Assembly: GCA_009823395.1 (NCBI GenBank)
Contig: CM020501.1
Coordinates: 2,319,361 to 2,383,360, forward strand
Source of the DNA: Thamnaconus septentrionalis
Lineage: Eukaryota > Chordata > Actinopteri > Tetraodontiformes > Monacanthidae
Reading direction: 5' to 3'
DNA: 64,000 nucleotides
Below the pieces are notes generated by a model that had not been told where the DNA came from, searched no databases, and worked only from the letters and a program-made list of their open reading frames with translations. The translations under genes and the position numbers were made by a program. Shown piece by piece: positions 45,301 through 58,600 of this stretch. Within the stretch, counting starts at the first letter, position 1, and every line of letters begins with the position of its first letter.

Positions 45301-45948
45301 TGGCGCTCTCGTTGTACATCCCCAACTGTGACAAGAAGGGCTTCTTCAAGCGGCGGCAGGTACAGACACGCATTCGTACGCATTTTTTTGTCCAATACTA
45401 TCATGGAAATTGCAGGGATTATGGGGTATATTTGTCGTCAAATTGCCAAAATGCACAACTGTGGCATACCTAAAGAAGGAGGTGGGCTTTTACCCCTTTC
45501 CTGTGATTTATTACCTGAATTCACAAAAATGGCATACCCCAAGACAGAGGTGGGATCTTTCAACCTTTCCTATGATTAATTACCTGGGCTCAGTTCTGAT
45601 TTGACTACTACTTTGTAGTTAGTAAATGTGGATTCCAACTGTGAGGATCGATCGGACCACTAACTCAGACTTAAGTTGTAAGTCTTGGGAATTTCAAAAT
45701 TTTTTATTGGAAACGTCTTGAATTTGTGAACAGAGCAGCAGGAGGTTATCGCTGCTTTCACTGCTGCTTTGCATCCCAACCCACCTCTTCATTGGCCGTT
45801 TATCTCACAGTGCAAGCCGTCCCGCGGCCGAAGGAGGGGCATCTGCTGGTGCGTTGATCGCTTCGGCGTGAAAATCCCCGGCATCAACTACGCCGGCGGA
45901 GACCTGCAGTGCAAAGACCTGGAGAGCAGCAGCAACAGCAACGAGTGA
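40808..45948 (+). CDS. igfbp5: Insulin-like growth factor-binding protein 5 (4 exons, 273 aa)
   Basis: Coding exons are 40808-41180, 44958-45148, 45240-45359 and 45811-45948 (stop TGA 45946-45948), with GT-AG introns in phases 1, 0 and 0; 822 nt. The secreted protein binds IGF-I/II and holds them at the cell surface or matrix. A signal peptide (residues 1 to about 33) has eight consecutive leucines. The N-domain has 12 cysteines and the IGFBP motif GCGCCLTC at 63-70, followed by [13 protein letters not shown], an IGFBP3/5 feature. The linker (125-187) is divergent. The C-domain has 6 cysteines, [14 protein letters not shown], the basic heparin-binding and nuclear-localisation stretch [15 protein letters not shown], and the end [24 protein letters not shown] and [10 protein letters not shown] favour IGFBP5 over IGFBP3. 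The 120-nt third exon is as I recall for mammalian IGFBP5. It converges on igfbp2. Confidence 0.95.
40847..40870 (+). repeat. igfbp5: (CTG)8 coding for the signal-peptide leucine run
   Basis: Residues Leu14 to Leu21 are all encoded by CTG, forming a pure trinucleotide array in the hydrophobic core of the secretion signal. It is followed by a GCC-rich alanine run. Confidence 0.95.
42301..42348. repeat. (GT)n microsatellite in igfbp5 intron 1
   Basis: A pure GT array of 48 bp in the first intron. The rest of intron 1 (41181-44957) shows no further exon-like segment to me. Confidence 0.95.
45462..45597 (+). repeat. igfbp5: 68-bp imperfect tandem duplication in igfbp5 intron 3
   Basis: Two adjacent units begin TGGCATACC at 45462 and 45530 and share GAGGTGGG, CCTTTCCT and TGATT-ATTACCTG. 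They differ at scattered positions, so the duplication is not very recent. Confidence 0.8.
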
Positions 45949-46107
45949 CGGCGCCGGGAAACACCCGGTTGCAAATTCTCTGAGCCTTCTTTAAAAAAAA
46001 AAAAAGATAAAAGTATATTTTAAAAAAACTGCCAATCAAGCTAGCACACTTAATGACTGCCAATCAGGAATATGGCATAAATGCTTATACATACAAACAT
46101 ATATATC

Positions 46108-46218
<111 letters not shown>

Positions 46219-46933
46219 GATCAGGTGTGATGGACTGTGTTTTCTTCCCTTTATTTTTCATGAGAGCTACAATGAAAAAGCTTTCCAGGTTAAAAATGTC
46301 CCTACTAACTGTTCAGCCCTCGTCTCTTTATATCCGTGTAGACGATAGAGAATTATATATATTTGTATGACATTGATATACCTATGAGTGAACTGCTTGA
46401 TTTACGACTGAGACAAGACATATTTTCAATGTGGCTAAAAATGTTGGCAGCAGGTGGCTGTTAGCAATGCTAAGCTAACTGACAATCCTGCGAGTTTCGT
46501 CCATGAAAGGGATTTTTTTTTGTAATATATCGACTAGCGACTTGCACACTACCTGTTTTTTGTTTGTTTGTTTTTTTGTTTCGTTTTTCCTGAAGGTGAC
46601 TTTGTCGAGCTGGAAAATCAGGTGACGAGTCCTGCAGCGTTTCCGTAGCAACCTGCAGACGCTACAGCACGTTTGTCGCGACACGGGGGAAAACCGAAAC
46701 GAGAGAAGGCAAAGGCAGAGTTGGTTGCCTTTGTTTGGAAATTGGAAATTAAGGGATGATTGTGTTTAAAAACACACAACACACTTCAAGAGTTTGGACC
46801 TCTTTGTGAGACTGTAAGGAAACCTCATACTGTACTTTACTGTCAGACTTCCTATTTAACTCTGGCCACACGCATTGTTTTCCTCAACTCCACTGTTTGC
46901 AAATGTTTGTACAGCGTCTCCGTGTGTGCGTGA

Positions 46934-46978
<45 letters not shown>

Positions 46979-47949
46979 CGTGCGTGATTCTGTGTTTGTG
47001 TGTGTTAAACTGTACTGTACGTGCACTTGTGTAGTTCTCCATGATGACAAAAACACAAAGCTCTGTGTGTTTGGTTCAGTTTTTATCGTTTTTTTTTTTT
47101 TTCTTTCTGTTTTTGTTGTTTGTTTGAAAGTTACCCAAGCTACTGTCCGACAAAATGCGACGCCGCTTTTTCCTGAGCAAGCAAATGGTATGCAAAAGGC
47201 AGCACTCTGTCCCACACGCAGGGTCTCCTCTCCGCCTCCACGCAAATCGGCCCGGCCGCCTGCTTGCCCCCCAGGGCCCCATGCCGCTCCTGCAGACGGC
47301 GGTCGCCGAGTTTGTATGTAAATCCAAGTGCCTTCTGCCCAGCGCCACTTTGAATTTTTTTGATTTGCATGCGGGCCCCAGCGGTGGCGGCCGAAAGCAC
47401 AGAGACGTGGGAGCTAATTAGAGAGGGTTTGGGGGTTGAGGGGTTGAGGGGGGTGTGGCCTGAAAGATTTATTTTTGCTAGACTTTGGTTTGTTTAGTTC
47501 TCGGTGGGTTGCAGACAAAGACCAGTCAGTCTAGTGCTGCTAAAGAGAATTTGTTTAGGAAAGAGAATTTTGGGTTTTTTTTTGTTTGTTTGTTTTTTTT
47601 TAATTATAGCTTCAAATTTTTATTGTTTTCTTTCTTCTTTGGGACTTCTCAGATAAATTCGTGACAATTCAGACATTCCCGATGCTTTTCGCACAACAGG
47701 TGATGATTAGGAGGAGCGTGACGGGTCTCATCAGCCGATTCTTTCCACTTTCCCCTCAGTGCTGCTGATTCCAGCACACACACACACAAGCGCGCACACA
47801 CACACACGCACATGCAAAACAAAATCTCAATTACGGAAAAAATAATAATTAATGTGAATATTATGGTGAAATATATATATTTATCAGGCATGTATTTGAT
47901 GTACTCATAGTTTTTGTTCTCTTATTTTGTAATGACAAATCACTATTTA

Positions 47950-47955
47950 AATAAA
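47950..47955 (+). terminator. igfbp5: Candidate poly(A) signal of igfbp5
   Basis: AATAAA within TTTAAATAAAGTTCATG is the first canonical signal on the plus strand that I find after the igfbp5 stop and before igfbp2's 3' end. Confidence 0.5.
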
Positions 47956-47975
47956 GTTCATGTAACCACAAGTAT

Positions 47976-48277
47976 CTGCATTTGTCCTCTAGAATCTGTG
48001 GCTTCTGTCTCCATCAACTGGTGTCTTCGTGCTCCCGATGTTTCAAAGGTTGAAGACCTTAACGTGTCTTTAGCACCACCCTGTGGTCAAAAAAGTGCAG
48101 CGATATGACAGCAGACGGTGACCGGCAGATGGAAGCAAAGGCGGGCGTCGTCAGTTTTTAACTTCCAAAAGCCGTAAACTGAGGAAGAGCGCCTCTATGA
48201 GGCAGATTGCATTATGGATTAATCTGTTTAATCGCACAAGGTTAATTTTCCTGGCGGTTTTGAAATAATATGTCCTT

Positions 48278-48309
<32 letters not shown>

Positions 48310-48465
48310 CGTAGGATCGAACTTCAGCATTAGCATCAATTATTTGAAACTTAATTGTTTATATTAACTCAATGCAAGTTTACTTTAGCTGGCGATACAC
48401 TAGCTTTACACTGAAATGCTAACTCAGATTCAGCGAGACTCTCACGTTCTATTCGCAATCACTTC
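47976..48465. other. Gap between convergent igfbp5 and igfbp2
   Basis: No gene is seen. A run of about 29 A bases lies at 48281-48309. This is the tail-to-tail junction of the two IGF-binding protein genes. Confidence 0.5.
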
Positions 48466-48471
48466 TTTATT
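48466..48471 (-). terminator. igfbp2: Candidate poly(A) signal of igfbp2
   Basis: TTTATT on the plus strand reads AATAAA on the minus strand, about 655 bp beyond the igfbp2 stop codon. Position alone supports it. Confidence 0.4.
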
Positions 48472-49125
48472 TCCTTTTTTCACTTTCTTCTAAAAAAGAC
48501 CCCCCAATCGTTTGTTTTAGATTGGAGCTTGGCAAGATGGATGTTTGTTAAAACACAGAGAAACAAGAAGGTTCTGACATCAGGTTGTTGTCGTTTTTTA
48601 ATTGTCTGTTAATACCAGTAGTCTGCAAGCTACAACGTAAGAGAAATTACCAAAAAAAAGAAAGAAAAAGGGCACATCACCTAATAAAACAAACAACAAA
48701 AACACCAAACATGATGGAGGCTCCTCCTTTCGTAATACACATGGCACAAAAAAATTAAAACAACTCACTAATAAAAGTCACAACCAGTGAAAGCCGTGTG
48801 GCAACTCTGCAGCTCTAAAAGGCAGAGTCTGCTCTTACACTAGCAATAAAAACCTACGCAGCAAGCTGGATCCTACCCTCTTAATCCTTTTATCGCAAAG
48901 TTTCAAATATCGTCAGATGAGCTACAGACACGCGCACGCACATACACCAAACACACACACACAACAAGCACACACACACACACACACACATACACAAGGA
49001 GAAGATAATACATAGCTTAGTCAGATGTTCTTTGTTTCCCACGTACTTTACAGTTTCTTTGTTGTCATGACACCATTTTTTCTTATCTTTTTTAATGTTT
49101 TGTTGTTGTTTTTTTATAATTGTTA

Positions 49126-51954
49126 TTATATCTGGGTGGAGTCGGGCAGCTCCAGCTCCAGCTCCCCCAGGTACTGGCTGCAGTTTGGGTCGCCCCTCAC
49201 GGTGGGGGCCAACGGGATGGGCCGGCCGGTGTGAGGGCTGACGCACCAGCACTCCCCCCTCTGGCCATGCAGAGACATCTTGCACTGGAAAAAAGGTGTA
49301 AAAAAAATACAATTAAATTTCGTCAGCTGTGCCCGTCGTCATCCTGGGGGGTCAGAGGGATGCAAATTCTATGAGATCAAATTGGGTCTGTTTGGCTAAG
49401 TCAACCTGTTTGAGGTTATACTGCCCCCTCTTGTCGCAGTTGGGGATGTGAAGGGCGTACAGGTCCTCCAGGGGGCCACGGTTATCTCTGAAGGGCATCT
49501 TGGATATCCTCTCCAGGATCTGGTCCAGCTCCTGCTGACACTGGGTCTGGACCACAAAGGAGAGGGGCCGTCACAGCGACAGGTGTGGGTAAGGTCATAG
49601 TGGTGGATGTGCAATTTTTTTGTTTTTTTATTTATCCTGACAAAGTGGCAATAAATCCGGTTGTGCAAATAAACTCTGTTCTGATGGGTTTGCACACAGG
49701 ATTTATGTCCAGACAGAACCTTTTAAATTACATTTTTGGTCGGTGGCTCAGGTGTGTCAGTGTGCCGCAATCCTTTTTTTTTAGTATCAGATAAGGATAA
49801 AACCAGGGCAGCGGAGTTTTCTTCTCAGGCTTTGAATTGAAGTTGTATCAAGTAATGTTTTGACTCTTTATACACAAGAGCTGCATCTTTAAACAATCAA
49901 ATATTTTATAAATTCAGCATAATTATTATGGCAACGTCAACTTCAAACGCCTGACACTATGTTGAGCTCGATTGAACTTGTGTACGATTATGTTCTCAGA
50001 TAAAAAGTGCAATTTTTCATTTGTTTCAATGTTTCAACTTCCAGAAAGCTGAGGAGAATTTGAAAGAGACCTTTTCTTTTTTCCTTTGTTTTGGTTTTGT
50101 AAGAAAGTGCCAAATTTAAACCAAAGTGTTTTTCATCGGGCCGGTTAAAAGACAGATCACACGCAGAGTGAGAGTTCTCAGGACGGAAAAGCTGACGCAT
50201 TGTTTTTGGACCGCAAGAAAAGTGCATGTTTAGTTACGTAAGAAAAGACGGAGCACCGGGCCAGCAAACAAAGCTGCTGAGACGCAGAGAGTGATGGACA
50301 GCACCTTCTCTTTAAAAGGAACCCGAGAGAAGAACGTTCTCAACATCCATGAGAAAATGTGCTATCATTTCCCGGGTATTTTATTTTTTTTAAAGGAGTC
50401 TTTAAAAGGACTCTTGGTTGGGTCTCACCTGTTTGGGCCGCGTGGGCTTCACCTCCTCCACCTTGTTGGTCTTCATCTTGGTCTTCATCTCCTGCCGGTG
50501 CTGGCGCACGGCGCTCTCCTTGGGTCCGATCCAGGTGGTCTCCTTGTTGGGCTTCCGTACAGTGGGGACCTCGCTGGCGGCCAGCTCGGGCGCCGCCGGC
50601 TCCACAGCCTCACCTGAAGGACGGGAAGGGGGGTTGGTTGGAGGTGCAGTGTTCATATACAGGTGGAGAATGGAAGACATCCCATTTTGCCCTCTGGCAG
50701 AACATGCCTCCAGGCCTGAAACTTGCTGACCTGCTTTATTTTTTTTAAAGGGATTTTAAAATATATATTTTTATAGAGAAAATGTTGGGCACTTATTTTG
50801 AAGGACGCACAATTCAATTCAATAATTTCAAAAAATTTATTTACAAGCCATGACAGAAAGTGGGCTATTTCAATTTTTGTTGAATAAATTTGAGTGCTCT
50901 GGAATAAATTCGGGTTGCGACTTCATGTTAAGGTCCTGAGACTTCACTAGTTGAGAACCACTGGTCAATGGAATATGTCTCTCGGCTGTGGGAGGAACCA
51001 GAGCTGTTTGAATGGAATTGAATCAGTGACCTCCGGTTTTTCACCACTGGAACACGTGTTTTTGGAGACATTGAAGGATCAGCCCCATCTTGTGGCTCAA
51101 GAAACAGATTTTCAGTATTTTCCAGTTGACAAAAAATCAGCTAGACGCTCATTAACGGCTGACTATTTCTGCCGGTCTGCAACAAGGTCGCGCAGACAAA
51201 AGGCTGGTCCCTCGTTGCCACACCCGAAGAGACTTCTGTTCCCCAAGAAGATCGTTTCAGATCCTGGAAGTCGCTGCCTCACCGCAGCCCCAGTCAATTT
51301 TCTTCTTTTCTCTCGACAGCAGCCACATGCAGCTCGGGTTAACAAGCCGGAGTGCCGAGAATAGCGGGCCGCTGGCCACTGACCCTGAGTCCCAGTCAGC
51401 TTGGTTTTTTCATTTAATCACCACACTGGTATGCCGGCAACAGAGCGATGCATATCTGGAACCTTCGCATCTGGAATCAGTCTGACGCGTCGTCACATCC
51501 AGGGCATCCAAAAAGTGGGGGAAAAAATGATGGGAATTTGAACAGAGTCTGCCTCATTACTTCAATTTTGTCCATGTAAATCGATTTCTTTCGACAGAAA
51601 AAAAAAGGGCAGAAAACTGTGTTGCCATGTGGCAGCTGTAGTTTTTGGCCTCACTAACAGAGGTTACAGATGCCTTGGTTTGGGTTCCAGATTGGCGTTA
51701 ACATTAAAAGTCAATCTCACTTCAAATATTTTGTGTGGAACCTTTGTCTCCCTCTTCTGCCTGGCAAAGAGGGACAACAAGGTAACATGCAGACCGATGC
51801 ACTTCCTGTTTGAGAAGCCAAATTGCCCGGTTTTATCTCTGGAAAAAGGTAAATATGCAAAGCCGATACGAACTAAACGCCACAAGGGAATGTGTCTGCA
51901 GATGCTCTGCAACAGAGCCAGAGGTCCAGCTCAGGGCCATCAGGTCCAGATAAA

Positions 51955-52000
<46 letters not shown>

Positions 52001-55000
52001 TCATCAACTCATCATCTCAGTCTGTCAAAGAGAAACATTTTATCATTATATTTGTATTTCTTCGTGCGGACAAACACGTAGCCTGCAGGACACACGAGCG
52101 CACAATTCCCAGAAACAAAACAAGAAGCGGTAATTGCAGGGGGTCAGGACCCCACTCCTCCTGCTAGGCCCTCTGTGATCGGCGGCCCGTTCCAACAGGG
52201 ATCAGCAGCATCAACAGCCGAGCGGCAGGGCCGCTGTCCAGTCTGCTGCTTGAGTTGATCCCGGTCACAAAAGGCCGCGAGGCTCCCCTTTCTATATCTG
52301 ATCCCCGGTTTAAATTCCCAGGTGGCACGCACGCCAGAAGTGTCATGTCCAGTTGTTCCGCATTTCTGGTCAACTGAGCAAATGGCGGACTTGGCCGTGG
52401 GTGTGGAGACACGGGGGGGGGCTAGGAAAGATTCCTCTTTCCTGCTGCAGGTGTAACGTCTTCATGCTGTTCTTCCTCCGCGGTGGTCAAAGAGACTTGC
52501 TGCCACAAAGTTGCAGGTTCCACCTGAAGCCGTACCAGTGAGCAAGGGACCACTGGAGAAACCCTAACATGCTCACAGCTGCTAAAACGAAACCCTTCTC
52601 TCTCACGGAGACTTAAAAGGAGCTGAAACAGGCCTTCGAGGGGTTCAAGCAATGGACCGTTATCCATGGCCCCGGTGGGATGGCGTTTCTAGAAAACACA
52701 AGCTCGGCAAAGCACAGATGTGTTTACCTTTGCAGGCTTTCCTGAGATCTGTGAGAGTCGTCTGCAAGCAGGCGCTCTCGACAGGCTGCAGCACGTAGGC
52801 CGGTTCCTTCGGTTGGCCAACGGCCCCACTGGGTGAACTCGGGGCCGTTTGAGCTGCAGGTAAAGTAGGGCAGCAACCGGGACGTGCCGGGACGTCTCCC
52901 CGGTTCTCCGTGAGACTGGGAGTCACCACGGGATGAGGTTAATCTCGTGCTCAAGCTTGAGACGACCAAAACATTCCAATGGTTGGGAATTGCAAAAAGT
53001 GAAGGAAAAGAGTCAGTTTTCACAACATTGACCGAGAGGGACGCATGAGTTGTTCATACTTTTCCACCCGCAACAACAACTTCCTGAAAATGTATCCGTA
53101 GAGAGGAAACGGCTACCAAGTCTTTTGGAAAGCAGGTTTTTTGTTTTTTTTTAAATGGCTCTAGAGTCCTCACCCAGCAGTATGCAGAGCCCACTAGAGA
53201 CCAAATTGCAATTGAAAAATTTAGTCCAATAGCCAATTAATCGATTAATGGGTTAATCATTTCAGCTCTTCAATGAGGCAGACAAAAATAGAAAATACAG
53301 TAGATAGTAAAAAACTAGTCCAGAAATCTTTCCCTCCAGTGTCAGTAGCTGCTCGTTCAGACAGTGTTTGGATTGTCTCCACTCAGCCCTTTGACCCGGC
53401 CCTGGGCTGGGGCGTGGGGGGGAAGGGGGCAAGGGGGCTGGATGGATGGATGGAGGTTATTCCGGAGCGGCCCAAGAGGCACAAAGGAGATTCTTGGCAC
53501 AGCCGTGCTCCAAGTGCACGCCTGGTTGGGGGAAAGACGGCGCAAACAGGGAGCAGCGGGCGCAGGGGGAGGGATTACCGGCGAGCTATTTCAGTCCCGC
53601 CGGCTGCCTGCTGCAGGTACGCAGGAATGCCCCCGTGTTAGCTAACAGTGTTGTTGCAAGCAACCAGATGGCACAGGAGTTTTCCACGTTTTTTTGTTTT
53701 TTTTCTATTCTGTCAACCCCAGTTTTTTTCCCCTCCATAACAGCTTTTATAACGCGATTTATCGGGGAAAGACCCCCGTCGGCCCGTCGCTGTTGGGTAA
53801 CCGACTCTCGCCCGGCACGGCAGGGTTCAGTGTGTCCTTCAATTAAGCGAATAAAATGTGCAGCCCTGGGGTGTCATCCTCTATTTTTAAGCCCATGAAC
53901 CTGGAGCCGCCGCCAGGTCATACACAAGGTTTTTCCAGTCAAAACAACACAAAAAAAAAAATCCCCGCTACCTCCATCCAGTCTCATTAAAAGGAACCTT
54001 TATTTGGGTCCAGGTTTCTGTGGGAACGGAATATCGAGTGATACTCCGCACAAACAGAGGAGCTTAGCGAGGGGAAATGACGGCCGGCTAAGTCCAGAGA
54101 CATTCCAACCATCGGCTCCAGAACCAGAAGCGGCGAGATGAAACCTTCCTCTTGTTAGCAGGAGCCCTAAAATAAAATTAAAAAAACTGAAATCGAACCG
54201 CTGGGTTTTCATTCCATGTTTCATCATTAAACCCGCCCCACCCCCACACCCCTACCCCCAGACTTCCCTTTTTAACGAGCTCAGACTGACACTTATTTAC
54301 AGAGCGCTGTAAGGAGGAGGTGGAAGGGGGATCTTCTGTCCAGTTTCTCCAAGAGTCAACAACCTTCTTGACATTGAGCCTCCTGTCGGTCAAAGTTAAT
54401 GTCAAGGTTTCTGCTGCAGCTGCATCCTCAGACTTCACATGTGTACATACTTTCTAGTGAGAGGATGGGGAAACTCTGAAAAAGATTTTTTTTTTTTTTT
54501 TCAATCTGAGCCGTCAAATCTCCGGAACGCCCGTCGCTCCAGACCCACCCTTGGCAACATATCCCAAGGAATTCTCAAAACTGTCCAAAAGCTTCTCTTT
54601 TTTTTTGGCTTTCATGGTTAGATTTTTGAAGTGTGTGGGACCACTAACTTTCTTTATTTCTTCACCGATGGCCAAAGCCTTTGACTCAGACTTTCCGTAT
54701 CGCTACGTGAGAAGAAGGGACTTCCGGCTTTTGACGGCTCAATCCGTTGGGAATTGGGAGGAAGAAGAAGAGGGACGTCCTAGAAAAATGTTGAGTCTTT
54801 GGGCTCTGGGCTCGTGTGCTGGAAAAAAACGCCTCACAGGTGGGTTTGTAACTCTGGATGTGTTTCAGCACTGAGGTGGTGGTGGGGGGGGTGGGAGTCT
54901 GGGGGGGTTAACGACCTTCCGGCCTCTCGTCGCCGCCTGTTAGTCATGGAAAAATAACAAATAATGTTGTTTGTGAAGCATAACTCTGGATTGAAGTGGT

Positions 55001-55586
55001 TATTGTCGTCGTAAATGGATTTCACAGCAACGAGGGACAAAAGCCCCGTAATAAACTTCCCCCGATGTGCGAAACAAAAAAAACAAAACAAAAACACAAC
55101 AACGAAAAAAAAAACGTCGGAACATTTACGAGATGTCGGCGTTTCGCAGCAGGGAGTTTGGCTTTTTGCTGAGCGTTCGTCTATTTTTTTTTTTTTTGCA
55201 CGTCCTCGACAACTGCTGCTGATACATTACAATTAGGGTGCCGGACTAAATTGGAAAACAGCGAACAAATAGCGAAAGTGGAGAGGAAAATGAGCCTGCG
55301 GGTGTGTGTGTGTGTGTGTATGTGTGTGCGTGTGTGTGTGCAGCACATTTAATCCCGACAGTTTCATTAAAAAACAAACAAAAAAGGAACAAAATGAATC
55401 CAGAAATTATCGCTGCAGGCTTTGTTTTTATCGTCTCCTCGTCCCAGTTGGCCTAGCTGCTTTTTTTGTCTTTTGTTCCTTTTTGTGTGGTACGCAGCAA
55501 TTCTCTTACCTTTGACCTTTGGCGCACTCAGCCATTTGGTGTGACGGGCCAGGAGAGTCTGGAGAGCTAGATAAGACCAGACCTTC

Positions 55587-55633
<47 letters not shown>

Positions 55634-58600
55634 TCAAGCCAATTCAGAGGGTTTCTTTCTGAAGGAGGTGCTTGGACTTTTCTGGGAGCCTTTGGTTCTT
55701 GTGGTGGAAAAGTACAGGCTATAGCTTGAGAGGGTTCCTACATGTATGAGACTGATTTCATGTCCAAAAACAGAAACTCATTTTACTGTCCCCCGGGTGA
55801 TGTAAGCAGGGTTTCAAAAACGGGCGTCTGAATGTTCCTCCATCGCTTTTTTAAAGTGACAAACGCATTCTGCGGAAAAGCAGCCAGAATTTAATTTGAT
55901 TTTCTCAATGGAAAGACTGTCAGCGCCGCGCTGATTGAGACGTATTACCAGACATCAGCGGACCGCGAGAGCTTAGCCTCGCTGTCTTTGTTAAAAAGGT
56001 TTTTTTTCTGTCTTTTTTATTTCAGTCTGGGCCCTGGAGGAGGAGAGTCTGCTCAACCGATTAGTCTTGATTCCTTTTGATTTTTTTTTTCTTCTTCTTT
56101 TTCAAATTTCCTTTTTACCGTTTGGCCTTGACAAGTCGGCTTGGACCACCTACACCTCGGGTCTTTTGTAAGAAAAAAAAACTCTTTTTCATGCAGCTAG
56201 TCTGCCAGAAAAGAGAAAACTAACCGACGATCCATTCGAACGACTGATTGGCCTCCTTCTGTGCAAGTCTTCACACGACACAACGTTGCACCTTGCCACT
56301 TTCTGTAACTGCTCTTTAGGACCTGGTTCGTGTCTCCAATGCCAAAGCTTTTGCGTCCACCGCGTCACGGTTGAGTTAACGTGTATAGCATCAACACCAA
56401 ATCAACAGCGATGCAGTATCACAATACTATACTTACGATTTTGATATATCATGTGCTCAGTATCAGAATATTCTACTTACAATATATCATGTGTTCAGTA
56501 TTGTGATATCATTATGATATTAGAGATGTAACGGTATGACAATTTCACATCACGGTTATTGTGACCAAAATGATCACGATTATCATTATTATCACGGTAT
56601 TGTTGAAATGTGCTCAAAATGCTAAGAAAAAAAAAGTACTTCTACACACACTGAAATCATTTAACCAAGTTTTATTTTGAAAATACAAATAAAAGAACAA
56701 GCAATTCCTCTAAGATTTTTTTTTTTTTTTGTTAACTTGGAACGCTGTTTTCCGTTTGGAGTTCAGGTAAACATGGATTCAGGTAAAGCAATTTTAAGGA
56801 CGACTGGTCGGTGTTAGGGATAAGGTTGGGTGTAGGTTAAAGTGAGGCGGATACATATCGACGGGTGAACAGATTTCGACATAACACTGGCATCCGGAGC
56901 TACAATGGAGTTTATAACTTTAGCAGCAGAGCTAGCATTGTGCCAGAGCAGAAACGGACCGAACGTTCATCTCTAGCATAATTATTGTACATCTGCCTCA
57001 CTTCTGAAGCAGCATCGACAATAAATAAGTGGCAGCGACCGTACCGAAACACAAGATGCTGTTTTGCATACGTGCCGTGTACCTGCAGACGCGACTTGCT
57101 AATGGCACCAATAATATGTTGTAATTTTAAAGGAGTAACGTTATGACCAGTTTCTCCTAAGTGTTCTTGGCCAAAATACGGCCAGACTTCAGACTTTGTC
57201 TTTTTTGACGGTGCGCTGAACTTCCTTCCACCCCGTTTATGACCAAAGATTGTTTTCTGTCTGTGTCTGAGGGACCAATGCAGCTTTTCTGAGCAATGAG
57301 CCGAAGGTTTTCAAACCGCGGTAATCAAACACGGTTTTCATGATCATTAAAATTTGAAACGGTACAATAACCGTCAGACTTTTTTACCGCGGTTTATCAT
57401 TTTACCGGTGATTTTTACATCCCTTTATGATATTATACTCACGATATGATACTGTATTTAATGTGCTCAGTATTGCAATATGTATCGCTAGGTATCGTTA
57501 TATACGCCACAATGATCAGCTTGGTGTCCTCTAGTGGATGAAAAGTCAATAGGGCAGAAAAAATGTTGTAAATGTTTTAAATGTTTTTTTTTTTTTGTCA
57601 AATTGCATGCTGATGCCATACCAACACCCGGTATCACGATACTTGCTCCTTTTTGATCCTTTTTTTTTTGTTTGGTTTGGTTTTGTTTTTTCCATGTAAC
57701 ACTATAGTTCTGTCGTTTATCTTTGCAGTGGGAGTTCTGAGGCCAAAATAAACTCCGACAAAGCTCAAATTTTTTCAGAGCCCAGCAGAAATTACGCCCC
57801 CCAGTTGACTCTGCCTCTGCTGGACGCCGACGGCACCCGTGTGTGTTTTTATGTGTGTGTGTGTGTGTGCGCGCGCGCGCGCCGCAACAATCAAGTTGTC
57901 CGTCATGTGTAACCCTCCAAAAACACAACTCCGGGTCCGAGCAGCGCAGCCTTGTGTACTTGGCGGCAGTTTACACTCATTCACATCTGGTCAAAGCATG
58001 AAGTCCATTTTTCCAATCAATGCGGCCTTGCAGCAGCGCTGCCTCACCCAACCACCCACCCACCCTCTGCTCCACTCCCACCGTGGAAATGTCAACATCA
58101 ATACGAGCATGTTTTCTGTGCTCATCCCCAACCGAAGGGCAACTTCTGGGAATCCTGCGCAGTGTTCCCTCTCCCTCTCTCCTGACTGCCGGAGGGGCCA
58201 GCTGGTCTCTCGGAGCTCAGCCCCAAGTTAACTTTGAGCAGAGTGACAGTTCCCTTTGTGTGTCTCTGTTCACTCGGCTCGCAGGAGCACCGGGGCGACG
58301 ACTCGCCACATACTTAAACAGGTCTATGCAGCGCAGATCTCAGGAAGGGCTGCGTGCACGAACGAAAAATCTGGTTGCAGAAATAGGTCAGTGGCGCTGC
58401 AAGTTGTGCGCGCGTGCACGCATGGAAAATGCACAGAAAAAATTGAGCGGGGGGGCAAGAAAATGCAACCTTCTAAAAGGGGAGAGGGTTTGGGAGAGCA
58501 AAGGTGTTAAGGTGTATTTGGGGTTTAAGGTACATTTCATTAATATGATGATTGTCTTGGTTGCATGCAATAATGCAGCAATCACAGCGAGAAAAAGAAA

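Noticed and set aside
40808..45948. Assignment of the plus-strand IGF-binding protein as IGFBP3
   Set aside because: The C-domain reads GICWCVD and [11 protein letters not shown] and the gene is tail-to-tail with igfbp2, both of which fit IGFBP5; IGFBP3 normally pairs with IGFBP1.
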